This document shows positions 7,334 through 15,647 of a DNA stretch of 64,000 nucleotides, in pieces; within the stretch, counting starts at the first letter, position 1; each line of letters opens with the position of its first letter. The position numbers and the translations under genes were made by a program. The notes beneath the pieces are model-generated. The model saw nothing but the letters and a program-made list of their open reading frames with translations. It ran no database searches and was not told where the DNA came from. The stretch comes from Flavihumibacter fluminis (GTDB lineage: Bacteria > Bacteroidota > Bacteroidia > Chitinophagales > Chitinophagaceae): assembly GCF_021491375.1 (NCBI RefSeq), contig NZ_JAKEVY010000004.1:434001-498000 (forward strand). The letters run 5' to 3'.

Positions 7334-8077
7334 TCAGAGGGAGGGGTTCAGCAGTTTGCCTGAATCGAGCAGTTTATTTACCAGGGGCATCAGCGTGGAA
7401 GAGGTTCTTAAGGCTGTCAAATGCCGCTCATGGTGCAGATCAGAACCCAGGAAGGAAACAATTCCTTTAGCCGTCAGCACCTGTGCCTGCTGCAGGATAG
7501 CTTTTCCATAATAACCGGTCAGTGAGTTTAGGTTGACCTGCAACAATACTCCCATATCCAGGATTTCATCCAGGATGGTGTTTTTTTGAAATAAGTAGGG
7601 ATAGCGCTCGGGGTGTGCCAGCACAGGTTGATAACCCTGGATCTGCATATCAAAGAAAACCTGTTTCCAGTCGAATGGCAGGTTGATAAAGGAAAATTCC
7701 ACCAGCACATAATTTCCCTTAAGGCATCGCAGCGGAGCTTTTTGCTGAAGCAGGCCTGAAAAATAATCATCAATCATGTATTCCGCGGCAGCTGATAATT
7801 TGGCCTGGTTGGCATCTACATCCAGCGCGCGTTGCAACTCCAGTCTGGCTGGTTCGATGGTGGCATTGGTATTCTTATAGAGATCCCAGAGAATATGTGG
7901 GGTGGTAATGAAGTTTTGGAATCCGAGATCCTGCAATCCTTTCAATAAATGCAAACTGGTGGCCAGGTCTGGCGAGCCATCATCAATGCCTGGCAGGAGA
8001 TGGGAATGCATATCGGTACAAATCCCGGAGAGATCTACAGCAGCATTTGTTTTGTTGCGTTTGAAAAAGGAAAACAT
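7334..8077 (-). CDS. PHP-family tyrosine phosphatase (CpsB/YwqE type)
   Basis: 247 residues. Manganese-dependent phosphatase that would remove phosphate from the C-terminal tyrosines of Wzc-type kinases. The PHP metal-binding motifs are visible: HSH at residues 24-26 followed by PGIDDG, TPH, LAHPERY and SDLHHE near the C terminus. Length matches CpsB/YwqE (about 250). Two Wzc-type tyrosine kinases in this window (34557-36932, 58745-61105) are the obvious partners. It overlaps no other gene and follows the methyltransferase by 4 bp, so the two form a short operon. Confidence 0.87.
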   Translation of the reverse strand: MFSFFKRNKTNAAVDLSGICTDMHSHLLPGIDDGSPDLATSLHLLKGLQDLGFQNFITTPHILWDLYKNTNATIEPARLELQRALDVDANQAKLSAAAEYMIDDYFSGLLQQKAPLRCLKGNYVLVEFSFINLPFDWKQVFFDMQIQGYQPVLAHPERYPYLFQKNTILDEILDMGVLLQVNLNSLTGYYGKAILQQAQVLTAKGIVSFLGSDLHHERHLTALRTSSTLMPLVNKLLDSGKLLNPSL

Positions 8078-8081
8078 ACGG

Positions 8082-8864
8082 TTAGCGGAGTGATTTTTTA
8101 ATCCTTTTTATGAAAGATTGTCCGAAAAATTCAGTAACCCCTTCCAAAGGAATTCTTTTTCTAACAAGTAAGGCTTTCTTCTCACTTTGATTCATCAGGC
8201 TCATTTTTTTATCAGCTGCAGGGATATCCTGGTAGGTAATTTTGTTGGAAATAACTGCGTGAAGGTAATCATTGGTCCGCCAGATGGAACGATGCGTATA
8301 AAATACCAGTTCAGCTCCAAGAGAAGATGCAAAATCCTGAAGAACCCGGGCATCGATATCTTCATCTACGGGTTGTAAACCCTGCGGATTATTTGAACGA
8401 AGAAACTCCTGGTGTTTTTTAGTTGGACAGGTGAGAAGAATACTGAACTCTTTGCTGAGTACTTTTTTAAGATCCTGGTAAAAATTAGATCTGCTATCTG
8501 CAGGAATGTGTTCGAACACGTCAATCATTACAACGGCATCGTATTGTTCATTGGCGATCATACTGCTATCCGTAAGATCTTTTTCGGAAAAGCTAAGATT
8601 TGGAGCGGTAAAAATCTGTTTTGCAACAGTGATCAGCCGATCACTCAGATCGATTCCTTTTACCCTGCCATTTTTATAAAGCCGGCTGAATTCATAGGAA
8701 GACCAGCCAATGCCGCAACCAATATCCAATATAGCTTGTGGCGGATTTGGACCGAAGTAATCTCTCACGAATTCCAGAGCAGCAACGACTCTCGGATTAT
8801 TGGAAATAAAATCTTTGAGTAAGCGATTATCGAAATTATTATAGAAGTCTTTGACTGAGTTCAT
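8082..8864 (-). CDS. Class I SAM-dependent methyltransferase
   Basis: 260 residues from the ATG at 8864 (a TTG two codons upstream is less likely). Motif I of the SAM-binding fold is ILDIGCGIGWSSYEFSRL at about residues 42-59, followed by the acidic KGIDLSDRL strand 2 and VVMIDVFEHIPADS as motif II/post-II. The acceptor is unknown. Because it forms a two-gene unit with the CpsB-type phosphatase at the edge of a polysaccharide locus, methylation of a surface glycan or its lipid carrier is plausible (inference). Confidence 0.78.
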   Translation of the reverse strand: MNSVKDFYNNFDNRLLKDFISNNPRVVAALEFVRDYFGPNPPQAILDIGCGIGWSSYEFSRLYKNGRVKGIDLSDRLITVAKQIFTAPNLSFSEKDLTDSSMIANEQYDAVVMIDVFEHIPADSRSNFYQDLKKVLSKEFSILLTCPTKKHQEFLRSNNPQGLQPVDEDIDARVLQDFASSLGAELVFYTHRSIWRTNDYLHAVISNKITYQDIPAADKKMSLMNQSEKKALLVRKRIPLEGVTEFFGQSFIKRIKKSLR

Positions 8865-8909
8865 CTTCAAATTTTAATTCAACTCCTGTAAAGCTAACAT
8901 GATATAAAT

Positions 8910-8933
8910 AAAAAAAGACGGAGATTTTCCGTC
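8910..8933 (-). terminator. Rho-independent terminator after the 4,6-dehydratase gene
   Basis: Minus strand GACGGA (8933-8928), a 5-nt loop and TCCGTC (8922-8917) followed by a run of seven T (8916-8910). It sits 33 bp past the stop of the gene at 8966-10843 and ends its transcript before the methyltransferase gene. Confidence 0.75.
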
Positions 8934-8965
8934 CTTTATTATTCGTAAGAAGATTGCTTTTATGA

Positions 8966-10843
8966 TTAAGCCGTAGTAATTAACTCCTGCTCCTGGTATT
9001 CTGGCAATAGGGCTTTAATCTGCTGGCGGATCCGTTGTTGGCGGTGATGAATAGCTGATTCTATCAAATCGTTGATCTCTTTTTCCAACCAAACCTGATC
9101 AATACTGGTTTTACGAGCCTTCATGATCAACGGATGATGGGTTGCCAGGAGTTCTTCAGACTCCTTGAACAATTCCTCGTACATCTTTTCACCTGGTCGC
9201 AGGCCGGTGAATTTGATCTCCATATCCTTTCCGGGTGTATAGCCTGCGAGGCGGATCATTTTACGGGCCAGGTCAATAATCTTAACCGGTTTGCCCATAT
9301 CAAATACAAAAATATCGCCTCCCTGCCCCATTACACTAGCTTCCAGTACCAGACGGCAGGCCTCGGGAATAGTCATGAAGTAACGTGTAACATCGGGGTG
9401 CGTAACCGTAACAGGGCCACCCTGCAGAATTTGTTTTTTGAACAATGGCACTACTGAGCCGTTGGAGCCCAACACATTTCCAAACCGGGTGGTAACGAAT
9501 TTGGTAGTTTTGGAACGATCGGAAAGGCTCTGAATATACATTTCCGCCACACGTTTACAGGCTCCCATGATATTTGTGGGATTTACTGCCTTGTCGGTGG
9601 ATACCATAATAAATTTCTTCACCTCATATTTGACCGCGGCGTCGGCAACTATACGGGTCCCTTTCACATTGGTCAACACTGATTCGCTGGGGAAATATTC
9701 CATGATAGGAACATGCTTATAGGCCGCAGCATGAAATACAAAAGTTGGACGATAGCGATCAAAAATGCTATCAATCCGGTATTTATCACGAACGGAAGCC
9801 ACTTCAACACAGATATCGACATTCTTATTGAGACATTCCAGTTCGAGTTTGAGATCGTGAAGGGCAGATTCAGCCTGGTCAAGCAATACGAGCTGAACCA
9901 CCGGGTAGTTCAGCAATTGGCGACAGATTTCGCTCCCGATAGACCCTGCAGCACCGGTAACCAGCATTACAGCTTCATTATAAGTCCGCTTGGCGCTGAT
10001 GTTATCAATACTTATTTCATCTCGCTCGAGCAGGGATTCGATGGTAAGTTCTTTTAACTGATTGATGCGGAAAATACCATTGATCCACTCCTGCAGGGGT
10101 GGGATTACAGTAACTTTTACTCCACGGGCAGAACAGAATTCAAATAGTTTTTCTTTGCGTTCAGCAGGCAGGCTGCGGATAGCCAGAATCATTTCATCCA
10201 CTTTGTGGTGTGCCATTAGCTTACGAAAAGCCAGCTCTGGGGAATAAATTTTGATACCGTCCAGACTTTTACCCACTTTGGAATAGCTATCGTCTAGGAA
10301 TCCAATGATCTGCATTTTGGTATCCTGGTCAATTTCAAGTGCTTTCTTGGTAGCCAGACCGATATCACCAGCGCCATAAATCATAATACGACGCTTGCGT
10401 TGTTTGCTTTTGTGAAAGTTGCCGGAAATATGGAAAACCTCTCTTACGAAGATGCGAAAAGCGGTAAAGAGGAAGGTAACCAGGCAGCAATTGATCAGTA
10501 GAAGCTCCAACCGCACATTATCAAAGATGCCAACGGAGGCAGTTAAAGCACTGATAATCAGCCAGGAAACGAGCTGGAAAAGGGCAAAACTCACAACCCT
10601 GGTAATATCCCGGATACCTGAGAAACGGACAATACCTGAGAAGGTATGAAAGAGGCACATACCGGTAATACCAATCGCTGCATTGAATAGGAAAGCATAT
10701 TTATACTCCCAAAGGGTACTAAGGGAAATACTTAATCTGTTGGAGAGATAGATTGCACTCCAGAAAGCAAACACGAGGAAAAAAGTTTCAATAAGGAACA
10801 GGATCCACCTCGGTGTCAGCTCTTTAAGTAGTTGATTTTGCAT
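8966..10843 (-). CDS. Membrane-bound UDP-HexNAc 4,6-dehydratase (PglF/WbpM/CapD type)
   Basis: 625 residues. The N terminus (1-140) has four membrane helices; a first Rossmann segment starts with RRIMIYGAGDIGLATKK at about residue 150; the catalytic SDR domain starts with MLVTGAAGSIGSEICRQLL at about residue 293. The active-site region STDKAVNPTNIMGACKR has Met in place of the usual YxxxK tyrosine, as in WbpM and PglF. Such enzymes make UDP-4-keto-6-deoxy sugars from UDP-GlcNAc. With the PglE-, PglD- and PglC-like genes at 13258-17278 it would supply a bacillosamine-type first sugar. It is transcribed alone (own promoter elements upstream, terminator downstream). Confidence 0.9.
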   Translation of the reverse strand: MQNQLLKELTPRWILFLIETFFLVFAFWSAIYLSNRLSISLSTLWEYKYAFLFNAAIGITGMCLFHTFSGIVRFSGIRDITRVVSFALFQLVSWLIISALTASVGIFDNVRLELLLINCCLVTFLFTAFRIFVREVFHISGNFHKSKQRKRRIMIYGAGDIGLATKKALEIDQDTKMQIIGFLDDSYSKVGKSLDGIKIYSPELAFRKLMAHHKVDEMILAIRSLPAERKEKLFEFCSARGVKVTVIPPLQEWINGIFRINQLKELTIESLLERDEISIDNISAKRTYNEAVMLVTGAAGSIGSEICRQLLNYPVVQLVLLDQAESALHDLKLELECLNKNVDICVEVASVRDKYRIDSIFDRYRPTFVFHAAAYKHVPIMEYFPSESVLTNVKGTRIVADAAVKYEVKKFIMVSTDKAVNPTNIMGACKRVAEMYIQSLSDRSKTTKFVTTRFGNVLGSNGSVVPLFKKQILQGGPVTVTHPDVTRYFMTIPEACRLVLEASVMGQGGDIFVFDMGKPVKIIDLARKMIRLAGYTPGKDMEIKFTGLRPGEKMYEELFKESEELLATHHPLIMKARKTSIDQVWLEKEINDLIESAIHHRQQRIRQQIKALLPEYQEQELITTA

Positions 10844-10868
10844 AATAAGGTTTCACGGAAAGCCACAG

Positions 10869-10876
10869 CAAAAATA
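10869..10876 (-). promoter_or_regulatory. Candidate -7 promoter box of the 4,6-dehydratase gene
   Basis: Minus strand TATTTTTG matches TAnnTTTG, 25 bp upstream of the ATG at 10843. A clear -33 TTTG at the right distance is missing; that position is occupied by the palindrome at 10898-10913. Confidence 0.35.
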
Positions 10877-10897
10877 ACAATCCTTTACGTATTAAAT

Positions 10898-10913
10898 CTA
10901 CTTAAATAAGTAG
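10898..10913. promoter_or_regulatory. Perfect palindrome, candidate operator upstream of the 4,6-dehydratase gene
   Basis: CTACTTAAATAAGTAG: 7-bp arms around a 2-bp centre. It sits 21 bp upstream of the candidate -7 box, overlapping where the -33 element would be. This is the position expected for a repressor or activator site. No T-run follows on either strand, so a terminator is unlikely. Confidence 0.4.
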
Positions 10914-11076
10914 TAATAAATGTCAAATAAAAGATTTTTTATTTTGAGGCGGCGTAACTAAAATTAGGTATCGTAATTCTACTAAAGTCCAGGGAACTAG
11001 GGTGAATGCAAAATTGCGGCCAAAGTGCATACATTTTTTGATTCGCCTAAGAAATGAAGAGAACTGTCATATTACA

Positions 11077-11769
11077 TTAAGCTTGAATTGTAATAATTGC
11101 ATGTTGATCTTGTAAATCATTAAAAAGCACAGTAAATTTTTTATATGATTTCCATTTTTCAATAACCGACCTTTCTTCCTCTCTCACGGTATCGTCCAAA
11201 AGAATTACTGTACCTGGTAGAAGTTTGCTATTCATTTCGGGAACGAGCCCCAGCCGGCCACCTTTCGTTTGGCCAGGAGGTCCATCACATATTATTAGAG
11301 AAAATGTCTCCGGTAGCGGGACATTGGTATGATCATACCAATCATAACCTTCCTTTTGAACCAATGGAGTGTGATACAGGTTTACATTTTTTAATTGGAA
11401 CTTAAAAAGGACTTCCTTCATTTTATTGAACCAAAAATCATTATTCTCAAAAGCAATATAATTTACGCCTGATTTTTTTAGGGCTATTCCAAGTAATAAA
11501 GTACTAAGTCCAGATCCGCATTCCAGGTATGAACCACTATTTGTCTTTGCAAATTGAAGACAGGTTTTCAAATATGTTATTTGACCGGAATAACCCTGAT
11601 TACTCCATCCAACTATCAATTTTTTTAGTAATTCATCGCTAACCGTAAAGGGATCCTCCAATTGTGAAAATTCAGAGATTGATTTTCTAAAATGATATCT
11701 ATTAATTGAATTAAGAACCCATCGCCTCCAACTGAAAGGAAGAAACCTAGCAAATTTTATAATTGGCAT
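11077..11769 (-). CDS. Class I methyltransferase-like protein
   Basis: 230 residues, start ATG at 11769. The SAM-binding loop appears as YLECGSGLSTLLLG (about residues 98-111), followed by YIAFENND with an acidic strand-2 residue and LIICDGPPGQTKGGRLG in the strand-4/5 region. This resembles the methyltransferases that occur next to glycan loci, but the acceptor cannot be told. It stands alone between two AT-rich spacers (233 and 181 bp) and has its own candidate promoter at 11834-11866. Confidence 0.65.
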   Translation of the reverse strand: MPIIKFARFLPFSWRRWVLNSINRYHFRKSISEFSQLEDPFTVSDELLKKLIVGWSNQGYSGQITYLKTCLQFAKTNSGSYLECGSGLSTLLLGIALKKSGVNYIAFENNDFWFNKMKEVLFKFQLKNVNLYHTPLVQKEGYDWYDHTNVPLPETFSLIICDGPPGQTKGGRLGLVPEMNSKLLPGTVILLDDTVREEERSVIEKWKSYKKFTVLFNDLQDQHAIITIQA

Positions 11770-11833
11770 TATTTGATATAGATAAAGTTTAAAACTAAAA
11801 TAATGAGTTTTAAGATAATGATATTTTATATAC

Positions 11834-11866
11834 GAAATATATTGCTATTTCGAAATAAATGACAAA
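11834..11866 (-). promoter_or_regulatory. Candidate promoter of the methyltransferase gene at 11077-11769
   Basis: Minus strand TTTG (11866-11863), 21-bp spacer, TATATTTC (11841-11834), seven of eight matches to the Bacteroidota -7 box. Start would be near 11827, leaving about a 58-nt leader. The surrounding spacer is very AT-rich. Confidence 0.4.
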
Positions 11867-11950
11867 ACTTTAAAATAATCTGACTTAATCCAAGAATAAA
11901 AAAAATGAAAAATGCAAGATTTACGTAAGAAATATAGAGTAATAAAAGAA

Positions 11951-13261
11951 TTAATTACTGAAACCGCCTGTTTTACCAGGTCCCGACTTACGATAATTGC
12001 CTTTTGTTGATTTTATAGTCAATATGTTGTCAGGATGACTTGTTTTTATTGGACCATATAGGGCTGAAGAAGTTATGGTAACATCTTTCGTCTTTTCATC
12101 CAAAAAAATAATATCTCTATTTCCAGAAGTCAAATTGGCGGAATTAACCTGAACTCCAGATGCATTATTAAAAATTATTTGAAATTTGTTTGGCTTTTTA
12201 AGATTATCATTCTCGCAATACATTCCATTTATTACCAAACCCTCTCCAGAAAACTCTATTCCAGTCTCACAAAATTCAAAATTTAATAATCGGCATACAA
12301 CAACACTGCCAAGAATTTTGATTCCAACTTTACAATTATCAGCTAATACATTATCTAATTTATTAGCATTGAATCCTATGCCTTGAAAGCCAAATAAACA
12401 AGTAGAAAATGTTGTATTACTTATTTCAGAGAAATACACATCCTGTGCAACAATTCCAAACTTTAAACCATAGAATTTGCAACCACTTATTCTGATACTT
12501 TGTGATCGGTAAACTAATAATCCGATTTGTTGATTTGATATTGATGATAAAGCAGTCTGATTAAACTTCCCTTTATTAAATGATCCTCGTCCATAAAAAC
12601 CTATATCGGATATTTCTGAAGTATAGAATTGAGGATTCGGTCGATTTGAATTTCCATTACTTATTACTCCAAAATACAATATGGCTTCTATGGTTGAATT
12701 ATCAAAATCTCCGTAAATAAAAGTTTGACTACTACCAACAATCTTAATTGGGTTTGAAAATCTACTTTTTTCATATTGCCGGATATTCCAGCTGGGTGCA
12801 GTTGCAAGCTGTCGTGAAAAAATATCCCTTTCATGTACAGGCTTTCCTCCAATAATCCATTGACGGCTTATCCGAAATATTCCGGAAGAAAATTTTAGAA
12901 CTTTATTATTTCTAAGACAATAATCAGTAGCATTTTCAATTGCTTGTATATCATCATTTATACCGTCACCCATTGCACCCCACCATAAGGGACTCGCTTC
13001 ATTAGATTCTCTATCAACCCTAATCCAATAGCCTTCAAATTTGGATTTGAAAACTGTCCCTCCATCTTCAAATTCTGCTAATCCCCTATAATAAAATAAA
13101 CCACCACGTTTTGCTTCCGCCACATAAACAAGACTATTTGTATCCTTTACTGATACTAGATCAGCAATTGAATAGACTTTATTCTGGGAAAAAAGAATGT
13201 TTGGGATTACCAAAAAGGCAAACAAATAGTATATGCCTATTAAAAATAACCGTTTCGTCAT
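11951..13261 (-). CDS. Secreted right-handed beta-helix protein (pectate-lyase-like)
   Basis: 436 residues. A signal peptide covers about residues 1-26 (hydrophobic stretch IYYLFAFLVIPNILFSQ). From about residue 90, WWGAMGDGINDDIQAIENA is the N-terminal cap typical of the pectate_lyase_3/GH28-like beta-helix family (PF12708), followed by repeated Asn/Gly-rich strands. These proteins bind or cleave polysaccharide in the periplasm or outside. Its gene overlaps the PglE-like gene by 4 bp at the end of the large locus-1 operon, so a role in trimming, releasing or modifying that polymer is likely (inference). Catalytic residues were not identified. Confidence 0.75.
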   Translation of the reverse strand: MTKRLFLIGIYYLFAFLVIPNILFSQNKVYSIADLVSVKDTNSLVYVAEAKRGGLFYYRGLAEFEDGGTVFKSKFEGYWIRVDRESNEASPLWWGAMGDGINDDIQAIENATDYCLRNNKVLKFSSGIFRISRQWIIGGKPVHERDIFSRQLATAPSWNIRQYEKSRFSNPIKIVGSSQTFIYGDFDNSTIEAILYFGVISNGNSNRPNPQFYTSEISDIGFYGRGSFNKGKFNQTALSSISNQQIGLLVYRSQSIRISGCKFYGLKFGIVAQDVYFSEISNTTFSTCLFGFQGIGFNANKLDNVLADNCKVGIKILGSVVVCRLLNFEFCETGIEFSGEGLVINGMYCENDNLKKPNKFQIIFNNASGVQVNSANLTSGNRDIIFLDEKTKDVTITSSALYGPIKTSHPDNILTIKSTKGNYRKSGPGKTGGFSN

Positions 13262-14385
13262 TTAATAAATTGCCGCTTGGTTATAGAAGAAATTCTCCTT
13301 AGGTCAGCTTCATCCAGATTACTTCCAGATGGAAGGCATAAACCATGTTTAAATAAATATTCACTGGTACCATTTAAAAAACTTGCAAATCCACGAAAGA
13401 CGGGCTGAAGATGCATAGGTTTCCAAATAGGGCGAGATTCAATATTCCCATTATTAAGAGCAATCCGAATAGATTCGTTAGTTGTTTTACAAGATTTATC
13501 ATCAACTGTTATACAAGTCAACCAGCGATTACTAAAGGAATTGATATCCTCATTCTGAAAAGAAATTGACTCCAAATCAGAAAATTCAGATTTATAAAAA
13601 TCAAAAATACTTCGACGCTTTTTAATTCGTTCTTCAAGAACAAGCATTTGGCCTCTGCCAATTCCAGCTGATATATTACTCATTCTATAATTATAACCAA
13701 CAGAACTATGTTCATAATGAGGTGCCGGATCTCTAGCTTGAGTTGAAAGAAATCTAGCCTTTACTATATAATCCTCAACTCTACTTACAAGCGCGCCTCC
13801 ACCACTTGTTGTTATAATTTTATTTCCATTAAAAGAAAGAATCGACATAACTCCAAATTCACCGCATTTAATACCATCAAAACGGGACCCTAGTGCTTCT
13901 GCTGCATCTTCAATAATTGGTATGCCATATTTTGATGCCACTAAATTAATTTCTCTCATTTTAGCTGGCATTCCATACAGATGGACAACAATTATAGCTT
14001 TGGGAAGTTTACCATGCGACAAACAATATTTAATACCAGCTTCTAGTTGCTCAGGATCCATATTCCAGGTATCTGGCTCACTATCAATAAAGACGGGTGT
14101 GGCATTTTGATACAAAATTGGGTTTGCGGAAGCAGAAAATGTCAAACTTTGACAAATTACATAGTCCTCACTTCCAACACCAAGAAGTATTAATGCTAAA
14201 TGAAGTGCAGCGGTTCCAGAAGATAAAGCTGCAACATGTTGATTACCCAAATACTCACTGACATCTTTTTCAAACCCATCAACATTGGGTCCTAAAGGAG
14301 CAATCCAATTCGTATCAAAAGCTTCCTTAATAAAGTCCATTTCTTTTCCGCCCATGTGAGGGGAGGATAACCATATTTTTTTCAT
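13258..14385 (-). CDS. PLP-dependent sugar aminotransferase (DegT family, PglE-like)
   Basis: 375 residues. DegT/DnrJ/EryC1/StrS fold: the opening KKIWLSSPHMGGKEMDFIKEAF and NWIAPLGPNVDGFE stretches are those of the PglE group, the SGTAALHLAL helix binds cofactor phosphate, D160 of PIIEDAAEALGS is the PLP-ring aspartate and K189 in SFNGNKIITTSGGG the Schiff-base lysine. The expected reaction is glutamate-dependent amination at C4 of UDP-4-keto-6-deoxy-GlcNAc. It is followed upstream by PglD-like and PglC-like genes, completing a bacillosamine route. Upstream gap to the YdcF gene is 9 bp. Confidence 0.87.
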   Translation of the reverse strand: MKKIWLSSPHMGGKEMDFIKEAFDTNWIAPLGPNVDGFEKDVSEYLGNQHVAALSSGTAALHLALILLGVGSEDYVICQSLTFSASANPILYQNATPVFIDSEPDTWNMDPEQLEAGIKYCLSHGKLPKAIIVVHLYGMPAKMREINLVASKYGIPIIEDAAEALGSRFDGIKCGEFGVMSILSFNGNKIITTSGGGALVSRVEDYIVKARFLSTQARDPAPHYEHSSVGYNYRMSNISAGIGRGQMLVLEERIKKRRSIFDFYKSEFSDLESISFQNEDINSFSNRWLTCITVDDKSCKTTNESIRIALNNGNIESRPIWKPMHLQPVFRGFASFLNGTSEYLFKHGLCLPSGSNLDEADLRRISSITKRQFIK

Positions 14386-14394
14386 TTCAATATT

Positions 14395-15018
14395 TTATAA
14401 TGTCCATTGATAATATAAAATATATACAAGCCATTTAGTGGATTCTAAAAAAGTAATCTGAATATCCTTTTTAGAATAAAACCAATACTTAAAATTATAA
14501 GTGCTATACTTATTTAATGGAACGCATACTTCTATTTCATTATTTTTTGATTTGGCATAGCTATTAAAGATGTGTTTAGCTCTTGCACTATGATAAGAAG
14601 AAGTAGCAACTAAAACAGATTTTATAGAAGTATCATTATGAAGATGATCAAGTAATACTCTAGCTTCACCAATTGTATTCTCAGTAATCTGATCTAAGCA
14701 ATAAATATCATTTTGCCCAACACCAAGATTAATTAATAATTTCTTCATTACATCAATATCATCTTCAACATGTATTCCATATTTATTTAAGAAATCTTTT
14801 TTATAGCTTGAAGGAGTTGCAATAAATATCTTATTTCCATATTTCCTATTATAAAGATCAGCCGCAAACTTCCCGCGCTCTTCCAAATCCCCCATAAGTA
14901 TAACAATTGCATCAGCCTTTACTGGCTCATTTTTAGCTACTAGTAATGAACCAATTGATAATAAAAAAATTATAATACCAAACAGAAAACCAATAAAGAA
15001 ATAATGCTTTCGTTTCAT
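14395..15018 (-). CDS. YdcF-family (DUF218) membrane-anchored protein
   Basis: 207 residues. One N-terminal membrane helix (about residues 5-27), then the DUF218 domain: ADAIVILMGDLEERGKFAADLY, ENTIGEARVLLDHL and VATSSYHSARAKHIF mark the conserved segments. Members include YdcF and SanA, which are linked to envelope integrity but have no settled biochemical role. The gene overlaps the PglD-like gene by 4 bp and lies inside the bacillosamine cassette, which suggests a function tied to the initiating sugar or its lipid carrier (inference). Confidence 0.75.
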   Translation of the reverse strand: MKRKHYFFIGFLFGIIIFLLSIGSLLVAKNEPVKADAIVILMGDLEERGKFAADLYNRKYGNKIFIATPSSYKKDFLNKYGIHVEDDIDVMKKLLINLGVGQNDIYCLDQITENTIGEARVLLDHLHNDTSIKSVLVATSSYHSARAKHIFNSYAKSKNNEIEVCVPLNKYSTYNFKYWFYSKKDIQITFLESTKWLVYILYYQWTL

Positions 15019-15647
15019 TGATAGATTTTTCCAGGTACCCCTTTAACTTTCGCGTAATCTGGAATATTACCAAAGAACATAGACTGTCCACCGATAATAA
15101 CGTTATCTCCAACTATTGCAAACTGGCGTGAAGATGCTCCAATACCTACTTGTGTTAATTTGCCAATTTTTGTGTGACCACCGAGGTTAACACCAGGGGC
15201 AAGACTTGTAAATTTATCAATATAACAATCATGCCCTACTGAACAATTCATATTCATTACAACAAAATCATCAACTATTGAACCATAGTTAATTGAACAT
15301 CCTGGATAAATAATTGAACCATTGCCTATTTTAACATTTTTAGATATCCATGCCCTTTGATGTATTAAACTTGGAAACCTAAAATCTTTAAAATTCGTAA
15401 CCTTCTTATAAATATTCATTTTTACTTCAGGAAAAGCTATACCAAAAATCAAGTTGGCTTTTTCAGGTAGGTTCATTAAATCCATAGTTGAACCTAAAAC
15501 TTTATAACCAAATAATTCTAAACCAGCTTTTGAGGTATCATCATCAAAAAAACCACCAATTTTAAGGGGTACGTTAAATTCATCAATGCTATTTGCAATG
15601 AAACCTCCCACACTACCTGCTCCAATTATATACACTAAATCATTCAT
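15015..15647 (-). CDS. Sugar O/N-acyltransferase, PglD/NeuD family
   Basis: 210 residues from the ATG at 15647, which shares ATGA with the stop of the ATP-grasp gene (a longer frame to 15698 lacks support). Residues 1-80 are the nucleotide-sugar binding domain opening with VYIIGAGSVGGFIANS; residues 90-210 form a left-handed beta-helix of hexapeptide repeats with the catalytic-type NCSVGHDCYI. PglD acetylates the C4 amine of UDP-4-amino-4,6-dideoxy-GlcNAc. Context with PglE-, PglC- and PglF-like genes supports that role. Confidence 0.85.
   Translation of the reverse strand: MNDLVYIIGAGSVGGFIANSIDEFNVPLKIGGFFDDDTSKAGLELFGYKVLGSTMDLMNLPEKANLIFGIAFPEVKMNIYKKVTNFKDFRFPSLIHQRAWISKNVKIGNGSIIYPGCSINYGSIVDDFVVMNMNCSVGHDCYIDKFTSLAPGVNLGGHTKIGKLTQVGIGASSRQFAIVGDNVIIGGQSMFFGNIPDYAKVKGVPGKIYQ

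Noticed and set aside
10844-11076. tRNA or small RNA gene in the 233-bp spacer
   Set aside because: No cloverleaf arms, CCA end or GTTCNANNC segment could be found; only the promoter-like box and palindrome are supported.
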